From CANKJK01 sp040081715 (lineage in GTDB: Bacteria > Acidobacteriota > Vicinamibacteria > Vicinamibacterales > UBA2999): a stretch of DNA of 64,000 nucleotides. The DNA is taken from NCBI GenBank assembly GCA_040081715.1, contig JBEBFY010000009.1, positions 1-64,000 on the forward strand, given 5' to 3'. Below, piece after piece: positions 49,282-58,359 of the stretch (its first letter is position 1; the number at the start of each line of letters is the position of its first letter). Below the pieces are notes generated by a model that was not told where the DNA came from, did no database searches, and saw only the letters and a list, made by a program, of their open reading frames with translations. A program made the position numbers and the translations under genes.

Positions 49282-49342
49282 TTTAGATGGCTTGCCGATC
49301 CGGAACGCTATTTTAGATTGGCCAAGGCTACCTAAAATAGCG
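49282..49342 (-). promoter_or_regulatory. Inverted-repeat operator candidate upstream of fic
   Basis: CGCTATTTTAG (49306-49316) and CTAAAATAGCG (49332-49342) form a perfect 11-bp inverted repeat around 15 bases. A third related element, ATCTAAATTACCG on the minus strand, lies near 49,291-49,279. The AT-rich motif is striking in GC-rich DNA and covers the end of the preceding small gene. It may bind the winged-helix part of the Fic protein or hold an internal promoter. Confidence 0.6.
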
Positions 49343-49801
49343 AGGTTCTACCAGCAGGCATCGCAAGGCCATGAGCACCCGCCTTGGGTGGCGGCGATGG
49401 ATGGCCATGCCCAGCCAGTAGGCGGCTTCCTCACGGGCCATCGCATCAATCCCCTCGGCCACCGCCCGCATGCTGCTCCTGTTCCGCATGGGCGCCAGCG
49501 CCCGGAAGGACAGCGCCAGCCGGAGCGCCAGATCCTCCTCCAGGTCGTGCCGGGCAGATTCCCCGGTCCGCAGAGGACCAACCTCCACGCCCGCCAGCCG
49601 CAACTGTTTCAACACGCGGTGATCCACCAGCGCGAGATTGCGGCCCGCCAGGCCGCCCACATACTGCGGCTCCTTCATGCCGGGCGTCGCAGTGGAGGGG
49701 AGTTGCCACACCTCAAGCTGCAGGTCACCGGGTCCGCGCTTGCGGGCCCGTAGTTCGTACTGAGGCCGCATGCCCGTGCGGAGTGCAGGCCGCCGCGCCA
49801 T
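49328..49801 (-). CDS. Small protein of unknown function linked to DUF499
   Basis: 157 residues, basic, with predicted strands then helices (YELRARKRGPGDLQLEVWQL, LVDHRVLKQLRLAGVEV, and Arg-rich helices at the end). No family is recognised with confidence. Its ATG overlaps the stop of the DUF499 gene (TGATG), so it is translationally coupled to the ATPase and may be its accessory subunit. Its 3' end carries one arm of the inverted repeat that precedes fic. Confidence 0.7.
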   Translation of the reverse strand: MARRPALRTGMRPQYELRARKRGPGDLQLEVWQLPSTATPGMKEPQYVGGLAGRNLALVDHRVLKQLRLAGVEVGPLRTGESARHDLEEDLALRLALSFRALAPMRNRSSMRAVAEGIDAMAREEAAYWLGMAIHRRHPRRVLMALRCLLVEPRYFR

Positions 49802-52800
49802 CAGGCCCCCACCTTGGCGGACTCGGCTTCGGCCGCCACGTAGGCCGCGCCGCTGGCGAATCGCGCCAGCCGCTCGGTCATCTTCTCTGGCGCGTCCGTA
49901 CTCAGGTCGAGCCCGTTGGTGAACACGAACTCATAGCGCACGGTGAGGTCCGTTTCGGCCGCGCCGCGGAACTGGTTTTCGAGGAACTCCTTCAGGGGCT
50001 CCGCGTCCTCCAGTGCACCCTTGAACTCCAGCTCCAGGATCGAGGTCGACTTCGTTTCGTACTGCGCCGTCAGTTCAACCCGCCGCTCGGCGTTGGCCAC
50101 CTGCCGGGCCGCCGAGAGCAGCTTGAAGGCATCGGCCGTGTCGAAGACGCGGAGCCACACAGCGCGGAGCTTCGCCACCTTCTTGTTCCGCGCGTCCTCC
50201 CAAATGGTGGTGAGCGCCTGCTTCAGCGGCGCCTCGGCCGAGAACTGCTGCACGCCTGGTGCAGGGGTGGAAGGGGCCACGGCGGAATCCGGACTCCCTG
50301 GCGGTCGCAGGACGTCAGGAAGCGGCGGCGGGAACACCGGGGCTTGCGACACGGCCGGCCGCGGCCAGATGCCCTGCTGTCTGGCAAAGGCTGTTGTGTA
50401 GACAACCGCGTTGTCGTCGATCTTGATGTCAGCCCAAGGGTCCCCCTTACCAAGCAGCAAGTCGCCGGACTTGTACACGAAGACGTCTTCGTCGATCCCC
50501 TTGCGAACCAGGGCGATGAAGTTGCCATCGCCGATGAGCATCGGCAGCCGTGGATCCCTGCGGAACTCGTTGCGGAGCATCGCCGTGGTGATCTGCCCCT
50601 TCCGCAGCGGCGTCTGGTCGCGCACATAGGTCGGGGCCAGCGGGTGGTCGGTATCGCGCAGCAGCTTGCCGTTGTCCGCCAGCGCCCGTTCCACCTGCTG
50701 CTGGCCACGCCCTGGCTGGTCCGCCGTCGAGGGAATGTCGAACGCCGTGTGCCCCAGCTCCACCAGCGCACCGTCGATCTTGGTGTTGCGCGACGGGAAG
50801 AACAGGTGCCGGAAGCAGCGCTGGATGGCCACGGCCACCTGCTGCTCGGACCGCTGGAACAGCTCGCGGACCTTGTCCTGCTGGTGCGGGGCCAGTTCCG
50901 CCAGGCGGTCCGGGGTGCGCATGGCCTGCAGGGCCAGCCGCCGGATCATCGACTGCTTCATCTCGTCGCGGAGCTGGTCGTCCGCCACAAGGAACATCAG
51001 ATGGTTCTGGAGCTGGCGGAAGTTGCCCTGCGTGCCCGTGGTCCGGAAGATCTTCTCCACCAGCGCCGGGATCTGCAGACGGTCTCCGCGAACGGTTTCG
51101 GCGTCGTAGCCAATCAGCACAAGACGCGGGCGCCCGTCGCCCAGGTCATCACCCACATCCTCCGGCCCGCCTGCAAACGGCACCAGCTCGAAGGTCTGCC
51201 CCTGGAACACGCGCCGGATCCGGTCCTGGAGTTCGCTCCGGGCCTCGGCGCTGTCTACCTGGGTTTCCTGGCGCTGAATCATGAGCGTCAGGTTGGCCTC
51301 CGCGAGAAAACGCAGTGGAGCCGCGGGCCGGTCGTCCAGATAGGCGCTGTTGGCGACGAACCGCTGCCGCGCGTCGTTCACGAAGCTGGCGTCCACGCCG
51401 GGTGCCAACACCGCGAAGCGCAGTTCCTCCTGCGACGCACCCTTGAGCGAATCGTTGAACGCGAAGGAGTTCCAGAGAACGGTGCGGGCGACGTGCGACG
51501 TGAGCGGTGCCATGCCGACGAAGTGCCGCGCATCCAGCTGCTCGGCCAGCGACTTCCCCTCGCCGGAGGCCACATCGTTGCGAATGGCCGGCTCGAAGGC
51601 AGCCAGCTCCAGCTTGGTGACGATCTCGTTCTTCGTGGGGCCAAAGCCCGGGTCAAGATGATGCACGTGCAGCGCGAAGGTTCCCTCCGGCTTCTCCTGC
51701 CAGAGATGGCCCACTGTCTGCGTGACCAGCCGCAGCATCCCGCGGACGCGCTGAAAGTTCGCGAGTGTGGAGAGCTTGTCCGTGAGCACGTCCATGAGCG
51801 CCGGGTGGAACGGGTAGCCCGCGAGCAGGTCCGCCGCACGATCCTCGTGCAGCTTCTGCGTAGGCAGCTCGGCCGCGTGCTTCGCCCACAGCGCGCGGTA
51901 GGCTTCGGCGACTTCCGCTGCGCCCGCTCCGTCGATCGCGCTGAACAGACGCCGGCGCAGCACCTGTACCGTCTCGCGCTCGGAGGTTGGGTCCAGCAGT
52001 GTCGCCTTGCGGGCCGCCACGCTGTCGGCTTCCGCGATCCGCTCGGCCAGATACTGGTTCTCTGCGCTGTACGCGTCCGTCGCCTGCCCCGCCTTCCCCA
52101 GTGCAAGGGTGAACACGAGCGCCGCGCCGGGTGAGCTTTCCACGGCCTTGAAGAGGACGGTAAGGAAGGGCGTCAACTGCGAGGCATCGTCACGCCCGTA
52201 GACCTTGCGCAGGTAGATGGACAGCTCGTCGAGCAGGATGATTGTCGGCTGCCCGCCGAACAGGTCGCGGAGCGTTTCGGCACCGGGGGCCCGCCGTTCC
52301 TCGTCACTCTTGCGAACCGCTTCGTAGCCCTTCTTCCTGCCCAGCGCGTACGCCAGTTCGCCCCACGGCGTGAACGCGCGCACGCCCTCCCCCATCACGC
52401 GGCCGTTCACCGGGTCGGCATTCTCTCCGTCGAAGGCAGCCACTTTCACAGTGCTGGCCGGCAACATCGCCGGGTCCACGAACTCGGCTATGTTCGGCAC
52501 CTGCCGGCCCGCCGCGGCCACATGCGCCAGCGCGATCAGCGCGTGGGTCTTGCCGCCGCCATATTGGGTGTCCAGTCGGAAGATGGCGCTGGCCTCGCCA
52601 CCCGTACCGGACAGGCGACGGCACACGTTGTCGAGCAGGCGCTTGAGGCCCTCGGTCGGATGGGTGTTGGCGAAGAACGTGGCCGGGTCCAGATACTCGA
52701 CCGGCCCCTGCCCGCGCAGCACCTGCGCCAGGTCCGCGGCGAACTCGGATTCCTTGATGGCGCCCTTGAGGACGTCCTCGCGTGGGGTGCAGAGTTCGAA

Positions 52801-52812
52801 GAGGGTGCGCAT
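49801..52812 (-). CDS. DUF499 ATPase
   Basis: Large P-loop ATPase of 1003 residues. Walker A is DTQYGGGKTHAL near residue 81 and Walker B TIILLDELSIYL near 192; the start MRTLFELCTPREDVLKG is characteristic of the DUF499 family. DUF499 proteins are found with DUF1156 methylases and helicases in anti-phage islands. It begins 13 bases after the nuclease-helicase stop. A role as DNA-loading or sensing ATPase is inferred, not shown. Confidence 0.9.
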   Translation of the reverse strand: MRTLFELCTPREDVLKGAIKESEFAADLAQVLRGQGPVEYLDPATFFANTHPTEGLKRLLDNVCRRLSGTGGEASAIFRLDTQYGGGKTHALIALAHVAAAGRQVPNIAEFVDPAMLPASTVKVAAFDGENADPVNGRVMGEGVRAFTPWGELAYALGRKKGYEAVRKSDEERRAPGAETLRDLFGGQPTIILLDELSIYLRKVYGRDDASQLTPFLTVLFKAVESSPGAALVFTLALGKAGQATDAYSAENQYLAERIAEADSVAARKATLLDPTSERETVQVLRRRLFSAIDGAGAAEVAEAYRALWAKHAAELPTQKLHEDRAADLLAGYPFHPALMDVLTDKLSTLANFQRVRGMLRLVTQTVGHLWQEKPEGTFALHVHHLDPGFGPTKNEIVTKLELAAFEPAIRNDVASGEGKSLAEQLDARHFVGMAPLTSHVARTVLWNSFAFNDSLKGASQEELRFAVLAPGVDASFVNDARQRFVANSAYLDDRPAAPLRFLAEANLTLMIQRQETQVDSAEARSELQDRIRRVFQGQTFELVPFAGGPEDVGDDLGDGRPRLVLIGYDAETVRGDRLQIPALVEKIFRTTGTQGNFRQLQNHLMFLVADDQLRDEMKQSMIRRLALQAMRTPDRLAELAPHQQDKVRELFQRSEQQVAVAIQRCFRHLFFPSRNTKIDGALVELGHTAFDIPSTADQPGRGQQQVERALADNGKLLRDTDHPLAPTYVRDQTPLRKGQITTAMLRNEFRRDPRLPMLIGDGNFIALVRKGIDEDVFVYKSGDLLLGKGDPWADIKIDDNAVVYTTAFARQQGIWPRPAVSQAPVFPPPLPDVLRPPGSPDSAVAPSTPAPGVQQFSAEAPLKQALTTIWEDARNKKVAKLRAVWLRVFDTADAFKLLSAARQVANAERRVELTAQYETKSTSILELEFKGALEDAEPLKEFLENQFRGAAETDLTVRYEFVFTNGLDLSTDAPEKMTERLARFASGAAYVAAEAESAKVGA

Positions 52813-52825
52813 GGGTTCGCCGATT

Positions 52826-55800
52826 CTACTCGGGCCGCGGTGCCGCGTCCTCGGCCAGGCGGCATACGTTGTTCACCAGCCGCATCTGGTCGAGCGAGCG
52901 GCAGGACGCTTCCAGGAGGCGTGGGCAGCACACCAGCACGGCAAGGGCGCGGGCCCTGGAGATCGCTACGTTCAGGCGGTTTCGACTGAAGAGGAACTCC
53001 AGCCCCCTGGGGACATCTTCCCCGCTGGACGACGCCATCGAGAAGAACACCACTGGGGCCTCGCGCCCCTGGAACTTATCGACGGTGCCGACTTCAACGC
53101 CGCCTGGCACGCGTTCCTGCAGCACGCGCACCTGCATGTTGTAGGGCGCCACGATGAGGATGTCCTCAGGGCGTAGGGGCCGGGTAACACCCTCGGCATT
53201 CGTGAACGTCCCCCCGTCAAGCAGGGTTCTGACTTCACGGGCGATGGTATCCGCCTCTTCCCGCGATGCCTGGGCGTTACCCTGGTGCTCCACGGGCAGC
53301 CAGCGAAGACCGGCGCCCCGGAGACCAGAAGAGTTCACGATCTGGCGCTCGCGACTGGCCGCGCTCTGGAGCCTGCCGTCATAGGCCAGCGCCGAGATGA
53401 ATCGGCAGACCTCCGGATGCATGCGGAACGTCCGCTCTTGGAAGATGCCGCGGTCCTCGGGAACGGTGGCCGCGTCTCTCAGCAGATGCTCGAGCGCCGA
53501 ACGCCCGGCCCCTTCCGGGTGCAGCCCCTGCCGGATCTGCGGCAACTGCTGCGGGTCGCCTAGCAGCACGACGTTGCGGGCGGCCAGGCTCATCGCCAGC
53601 GTGTCGGCCAGCGACAACTGGCCAGCCTCGTCGATGAAGAGGTAGTCAATGCGCCCTTCCATACCTGGACGCGAGAAGAGCCACGACGTCCCCGCGACCA
53701 GGTTCAGGCCGTCCCGCTCACAGTCATCGTTCTCGTTGGTGTTCCCGATGAACCGACCGTCGAACTCTCCGTCGCCGCCGCCGCACTTCTTCAGGCCCGT
53801 GAAACCGAGCCCTTCCGACACCGCGACGGCTTCCACCTCGCGCAACAGGTTATTAATGGCCTTGTGACTGAGCGCCGCCACGCCAACCCTGTTCCCGGCC
53901 GCCATGAGCGACACAATCAGCCGGGCACCCGTCCACGTCTTCCCCGAGCCTGGAGGGCCCTGCATGAACAGGTAGCTGTCATCCAGCGTGGCCACCAGCG
54001 CCTTCTGCTCGGCGAGGTCAACCGTCTGAATCCGGCTGCCCTGAGCACGGCCCGCACAGCGTGGATACTCCCGCGCCAGCAGGGCCCGGGCTGCGCGGTA
54101 GCGTGGGCCGGCCGAGAGCACCTCGTCGGCAAGACGCCCAATCGCCTGGCGCTGCACACTGGTCGGAAGCGGCTGCCCAGGCACCAGCGCGGTCGGCAGC
54201 GGATCGGCTGAGGCCGATGGACCGCGACGCAGGTGGAGACGCCTTGCATCGCTATCGATGCGAACAACACTGCCCACCTTTGCGCCGCTGAACGGATCTT
54301 CAAGCTTGCGGTCGGGATGGGCGCCCATCTTGAAGTCCTGCTCAGGGAAGTCGAGCGGCACGATCATCGACCGCTTGTCCCGAACGGGCTGCTCATCAGG
54401 CGCCGGTGCCAGACCCGCGATAGCCTCCGTATCGTCAATCAGCTCGTCGAGCGTCTTCTGCTGGCGCTCGAAGTAAGCCCACCACTCCGGCTTCGCTTCT
54501 CGCCGGTGATACTCCAGCAGGTCAGCCAGCAGGATCGATGCCTCCGTGCCCATCGCACGCAGGCGCTGCGCGCGGTCGTCGGTCTGCGCATCGGCCTCCG
54601 CGCGGCCCTCGGACACGCCTCCGGGTTTCACGGGCTTCCACGGCACCACGATGCCATCTCGTCTCTCCGCCTCTGCCTTCCGTTCCAACAGCCAGTCACG
54701 CAACTTCACGGTGGACACGCAGTCCTCGCGGTTGTAATCCACGATGGCATCGAGCACGGCCTGGTCCTGCGTCTGCCGCCAGCGCTCGAACTCGACAATG
54801 GAGTCGCCGCCGGTCGCCACCGCGCCCTGGCCTGCGTCCGGCATGAAGAACGCACGCACGCTTTTAATCGAGTAGCTGTCGTGGGAGATCCGCAGGGATT
54901 GCCGGACGACCTGATAGAGGTCAACGAAGACCTCGCGGCGAAGCAGGTCGTCAAGCTCATCTTCACGGGTGCCGTACTCACCCATCAGTCGCTTCAGTGC
55001 CGTCACCTCGTAGGCCGCGTAGTGATACACGTGCAGGTCCGGCCATTGGCGGAGGCGCGCCTGGACCAGGTCGATAAAGCGCTCGAAGACAGCCTTTTCC
55101 TCGCCCCGATTGAGTGCCAGCAACGGCTCAAAGCCCAGGTTGTCACCATCGAGTGTCATTACACCGAAGAGGTACTCGAGGCCGTGTTTTGGTTCGTAGT
55201 ACGGGTCCCCCTCGATGTCGAAGAAGATGTCACCCGGAGACGGGGCCGGAAGCAGCCGGAACCCACTCTGCTCGTTGAGCGGGAGCACCTCAAAGCGGTG
55301 CTGTCCGGTCTGCCTGTGCGCCGCCTGCAGTGACGCCTGGTGACGAAGCCGCTGAAGCGTGGCTTCCCCAATGCCAACCCGTTGGCGCGGGTCCAGTGCG
55401 GAGAGCGCCGCCACGGTCGAAACGCCTGCCGCTTCCAGACGCGTCACCTGGTCTCGCCGAATATTGGCGACCTGGCTGAGGTGGTCGTCCTCGAACCAGC
55501 GCCGTTCGCAGTCGCTTCGGTAATCACACAAGGCGCAGTAGGCGACCGGATACGGATAGGTCTGACGGGCGCTCGTCACATCTGTGAGAAAGGAACGCCG
55601 GATCGTTCGGTAGTAGGCGTCGAAGTCTCGATAGCGCAGCCGCTCGACCTCGCCCGTGCCGAGAACCACGACGATCTCCGCCGGCGGCACCTGCTGCATA
55701 CGCGCGAGCTGCTCCGTGTAGAAGCAGAGCTGCAGCACAAAGTGGGGTTTGGCGTGTCGCGCGAGCTTGGTGTCCCAGGCCTCATAGCTCCAGTCCCCGA

Positions 55801-56176
55801 GAACGGAGGTAACGGGCACGCGAACAAGGAAGTCGCTGATGCCGTGCCAGTCACCATCCGCAAAGACGCCCTGGTAGATAACGTCTGCGCCGGCCCGCAT
55901 CGCAGCTTCAGTGGCCGCTGCGTCGGCCTCCCAGTTCCTGGCGCCGCTGATCGGTGACGGAATCTCCACGACACGTCGGCCTTCGGCCGCAAATCGCTCC
56001 AACCACGCCCGCTCATGCGCGGCTCCCTTGTCAGCGAGCAACGTGGCTTGTGCATCCCGGTCTAGACGTAGCGCGGCGGGGTCCCGAGCCAGTTCGAGAG
56101 TGATGAGGTGCTCGCACTCCAGGAAGTGATTGAGGTCACTGGGCGAGAAGACGATGCGGTCACCAAGGCGCTGCAT
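52826..56176 (-). CDS. TM0106-family RecB-like nuclease fused to SF1 helicase
   Basis: First gene of the operon, 1116 residues. Residues 1-240 are a RecB/Cas4-like nuclease module ending in a Cys cluster (CALCDYRSDC near 213). Residues ~310-500 hold an RNase H-like exonuclease region starting FFDIEGDPYYE. The C-terminal UPF1/Dna2-type helicase has MQGPPGSGKTWTGARL near 738, LFIDEAGQLSLADT near 848, EVGTVDKFQGREAPVVFF near 1025 and RLNVAISRARA near 1070. Such enzymes resect or unwind DNA or RNA. The GGAG six bases before the ATG at 56176 supports the start. Confidence 0.88.
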   Translation of the reverse strand: MQRLGDRIVFSPSDLNHFLECEHLITLELARDPAALRLDRDAQATLLADKGAAHERAWLERFAAEGRRVVEIPSPISGARNWEADAAATEAAMRAGADVIYQGVFADGDWHGISDFLVRVPVTSVLGDWSYEAWDTKLARHAKPHFVLQLCFYTEQLARMQQVPPAEIVVVLGTGEVERLRYRDFDAYYRTIRRSFLTDVTSARQTYPYPVAYCALCDYRSDCERRWFEDDHLSQVANIRRDQVTRLEAAGVSTVAALSALDPRQRVGIGEATLQRLRHQASLQAAHRQTGQHRFEVLPLNEQSGFRLLPAPSPGDIFFDIEGDPYYEPKHGLEYLFGVMTLDGDNLGFEPLLALNRGEEKAVFERFIDLVQARLRQWPDLHVYHYAAYEVTALKRLMGEYGTREDELDDLLRREVFVDLYQVVRQSLRISHDSYSIKSVRAFFMPDAGQGAVATGGDSIVEFERWRQTQDQAVLDAIVDYNREDCVSTVKLRDWLLERKAEAERRDGIVVPWKPVKPGGVSEGRAEADAQTDDRAQRLRAMGTEASILLADLLEYHRREAKPEWWAYFERQQKTLDELIDDTEAIAGLAPAPDEQPVRDKRSMIVPLDFPEQDFKMGAHPDRKLEDPFSGAKVGSVVRIDSDARRLHLRRGPSASADPLPTALVPGQPLPTSVQRQAIGRLADEVLSAGPRYRAARALLAREYPRCAGRAQGSRIQTVDLAEQKALVATLDDSYLFMQGPPGSGKTWTGARLIVSLMAAGNRVGVAALSHKAINNLLREVEAVAVSEGLGFTGLKKCGGGDGEFDGRFIGNTNENDDCERDGLNLVAGTSWLFSRPGMEGRIDYLFIDEAGQLSLADTLAMSLAARNVVLLGDPQQLPQIRQGLHPEGAGRSALEHLLRDAATVPEDRGIFQERTFRMHPEVCRFISALAYDGRLQSAASRERQIVNSSGLRGAGLRWLPVEHQGNAQASREEADTIAREVRTLLDGGTFTNAEGVTRPLRPEDILIVAPYNMQVRVLQERVPGGVEVGTVDKFQGREAPVVFFSMASSSGEDVPRGLEFLFSRNRLNVAISRARALAVLVCCPRLLEASCRSLDQMRLVNNVCRLAEDAAPRPE

Positions 56177-56277
56177 GCAGGTCTCCGGTCCGTTGACTAC
56201 TGGTGGTCCACGACTGAACAGAAGGCCTCACGTCCGATCACCGGCCCCGCTGGAACGCCGGCAAACAGACGCACAGG

Positions 56278-56457
56278 TTAGACACGATCGATATTCGCGA
56301 TGGGGATGATGACGCCGATGAGCTCGAAGCGAACAGCCACTGACCCCTCCTCGTGCAGATCCGACGGTTGCCGCAAGACACACAGCATGCGCTGCGCGAT
56401 CTTGACAGTCGCATCACTACAGTCCCCGGAGACACTCGCACAGATTGCTCTTGCCAC
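56278..56457 (-). CDS. Possible small gene or fragment upstream of the defence operon
   Basis: A 59-codon frame from GTG at 56457 with a protein-like translation (VARAICASVSGDCSDATVKI, then FELIGVIIPIANIDRV). The frame is open only from a TAA just upstream, inside the inverted repeat, so it may be the 3' remnant of a longer gene. It has the same direction as the defence operon and ends ~100 bases before it. No family is recognised. Confidence 0.35.
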   Translation of the reverse strand: MARAICASVSGDCSDATVKIAQRMLCVLRQPSDLHEEGSVAVRFELIGVIIPIANIDRV

Positions 56458-56475
56458 CCCACTGTGTGACAGCGG

Positions 56476-56580
56476 GATGACAGGTTAGGTCCTACGCCCG
56501 ACATTCGCCTCATCGCCGCGCAGCAATACCCCTTGCGTCCATGACGAGCGAACATCCAGCGTATGACCTAACCTGTCATC
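56476..56580. repeat. Perfect 16-bp inverted repeats separated by 73 bp
   Basis: GATGACAGGTTAGGTC (56476-56491) is the exact complement of 56565-56580. A third partial copy, CAGGTTAG, lies at 56274-56281. The repeats lie between the defence operon and a truncated WYL-type regulator. They could be operators, ends of a small non-autonomous element, or a recombination site. Confidence 0.8.
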
Positions 56581-56601
56581 TGCTCCACCGACACTGCGGC
56601 T

Positions 56602-56727
56602 ATGCCCCGCAGTCAGGAAGTCACCCGCCAGTGGCAGATCCTTCGCGGTGTGCAGTGGGCATGGACCTTGAGGGGGAGTGACCTCGGCTCTGGTCTGCAG
56701 ATGGAGGCGGCACACTACGAAAGTTGA
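56602..56727 (+). pseudogene. Truncated WYL-type transcriptional regulator (N-terminus)
   Basis: A 41-codon frame starting MPRSQEVTRQWQILRG, which matches the start of WYL-domain regulators (an AEVIRQWxILR-type N-terminus before a winged helix). The helix-turn-helix and WYL domain are missing and the frame stops at TGA 56725-56727. WYL regulators often control phage-defence islands, so this is plausibly the ruined regulator of the neighbouring operon. The match is short. Confidence 0.4.
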
Positions 56728-56827
56728 TCCCCTTCTGCCGATGGGGTTCCCTTCGGATCACCGAAGGGAATAGACTCGCCGTCCAGGCGGAGTGGTTACG
56801 GTAGAACGGGCAGACACTGGTTCACTT

Positions 56828-57229
56828 ATGGCGAACGCGATTCCTGACTCTATCAACCCAGCGGACTTCGAGGCGAAGCTCGCCACTTGCAGCGAGCCAT
56901 TGCGTGCCTTGGTTTCCTACCTCAGGACCTCGGCCCAGCACGCTGGCACTGCGGCTACCGAACGGCGGTTTCGACACGCGGCGCCGAACTCAGGTTGGGG
57001 CATCACCTTCTACGCGAACGCATCGCCGTTCTGCGAGATTCACCCGAAACCCCAAGAGGGTCATGCCTGGGTTCGACTGCCAGGCGCTGATCCCGACGCC
57101 GTCGAGGCGGCCGGATTCGAGAGATCCAAGCAAGAGGGATGGTTCAAGATTCGAGAAATGGGAGACGCTGTGCGACTTGTTCCATGGGTACTTCAGTCTC
57201 ACGACGTGAGGGCAAGAACCGAGGCGTGA
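56828..57229 (+). CDS. Hypothetical protein
   Basis: 133 residues from ATG 56828 (a longer start exists 36 bases upstream). No family is recognised. It reads as a compact soluble domain: INPADFEAKLATCSEPLRAL, NSGWGITFYANASPFCEIHP, HAWVRLPGADPDAVEAAGF and a C-terminal GWFKIREMGDAVRLVPWVL. The pattern vaguely recalls DUF5655/DUF1801-like small domains, but this is weak. It is transcribed away from the defence operon. Confidence 0.6.
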   Translation: MANAIPDSINPADFEAKLATCSEPLRALVSYLRTSAQHAGTAATERRFRHAAPNSGWGITFYANASPFCEIHPKPQEGHAWVRLPGADPDAVEAAGFERSKQEGWFKIREMGDAVRLVPWVLQSHDVRARTEA

Positions 57230-57363
57230 GGCCTGACGCGTGCTGCACCAGACCGCCTGCGGCGCTCTCGGAAACGGCCTCCGGTGAGCACTGCCGGTGG
57301 CCGGGCAATCGAGGTATTGTGGCCCGCCTGCTTGGATAGGCCGGCTGAGATCGGGCAATCACA

Positions 57364-58212
57364 ATGCGGATAGCCAGTTGGAATATGAATCGCTTGGAGC
57401 GCTCACGGACAAGCCATGAGGCTGCTTGGGAGTACCTCTCCGGAACGCTCGGTGCTGACATTGCGTTGGTGCAGGAAGCCGACCCGCCCGAACATTTCAA
57501 AAACCGTGTCTATCGACCCATCGATGAGCATCGGTACAACTGGGGCTCCGCCGTCGTGGCGATTGGGGCGGGTCTTCGACTACGCGAACGCACACGCGTA
57601 GCACTGGCTGACTGTTACCTGGATGCGATCGCAGAAGGGGAGCTACCAGATAGCTGTCCCGGTGCATGTGCAGTGGCTGACGTGGAGACTGCGGAGGGAG
57701 AAGTGCTCTGCACCGCTGTCAGCCTGTATGGCCAATGGGAGATGCGGCCCGGCGGGAAGACCATGGATGCGTGTCCCCGAGTGCATCGTATGTTGTCCGA
57801 CCTCACGGCCGTGTTGGCATCGTCTCGCAATCGCCCTGTGATCATTGCAGGCGATCTGAATGTGACGACACAGTATCCCCGCGAAACGCCATCCCAGTCG
57901 GAGAAGGATGCTGCAGAGTCGGCGGCGGTCATCTTCTCCCGGCTGAACGCCTGGGGCCTGACAAGCTGCTTGGAGATGCCTCAGGCGTTCAGGACGGCGC
58001 TGGCAGACTGCCATTGCCGGGACGCCGGTGCGTGCAGGCATGTCCAGACCTTCAGGAGTAAGAATCGTAGGGAAAGCCTACCTGCACAACTGGACTACAT
58101 GTTTGCTTCGGCGGCGTGTCAGGTCGGGAAGTGTTGGGTTGACAACACGGATACCGCTTGGTCGTATAGCGACCACTGCCCGATCCTGCTTGAGGTGCTT
58201 GACGCACGCTAG
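57364..58212 (+). CDS. Endonuclease/exonuclease/phosphatase-family protein
   Basis: 282 residues with the complete EEP catalytic pattern: MRIASWNMNRLERS at the N-terminus, ALVQEADPPE near residue 35 (metal-binding Glu), IIAGDLNVTTQYP near 160, AQLDYMFAS near 240 and the catalytic YSDHCPILLEV at the end. Members act on DNA, RNA, lipids or sugar phosphates. A Cys-rich stretch (CHCRDAGACRH) near 220 is unusual. It lies alone in the accessory region; a nuclease role is plausible but not shown. Confidence 0.85.
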   Translation: MRIASWNMNRLERSRTSHEAAWEYLSGTLGADIALVQEADPPEHFKNRVYRPIDEHRYNWGSAVVAIGAGLRLRERTRVALADCYLDAIAEGELPDSCPGACAVADVETAEGEVLCTAVSLYGQWEMRPGGKTMDACPRVHRMLSDLTAVLASSRNRPVIIAGDLNVTTQYPRETPSQSEKDAAESAAVIFSRLNAWGLTSCLEMPQAFRTALADCHCRDAGACRHVQTFRSKNRRESLPAQLDYMFASAACQVGKCWVDNTDTAWSYSDHCPILLEVLDAR

Positions 58213-58359
58213 AGCCGCCACGGCTCCGGTGTGCATGATCCGATTCGATGGACCCAGGAACGACCGCGGCTCTCAACAGGTGGCCGCGCGCTCGGTAGCC
58301 CAGACAAGCGCAGGTAAGACCATGCAGGCATCGCACACCCGCCGCCGGTGGCCGCCTGC

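Noticed and set aside
49384..52134. Long plus-strand open frame (~916 codons) opposite the DUF499 gene
   Set aside because: Shadow of the DUF499 coding sequence; no domain-like segments and biased composition.
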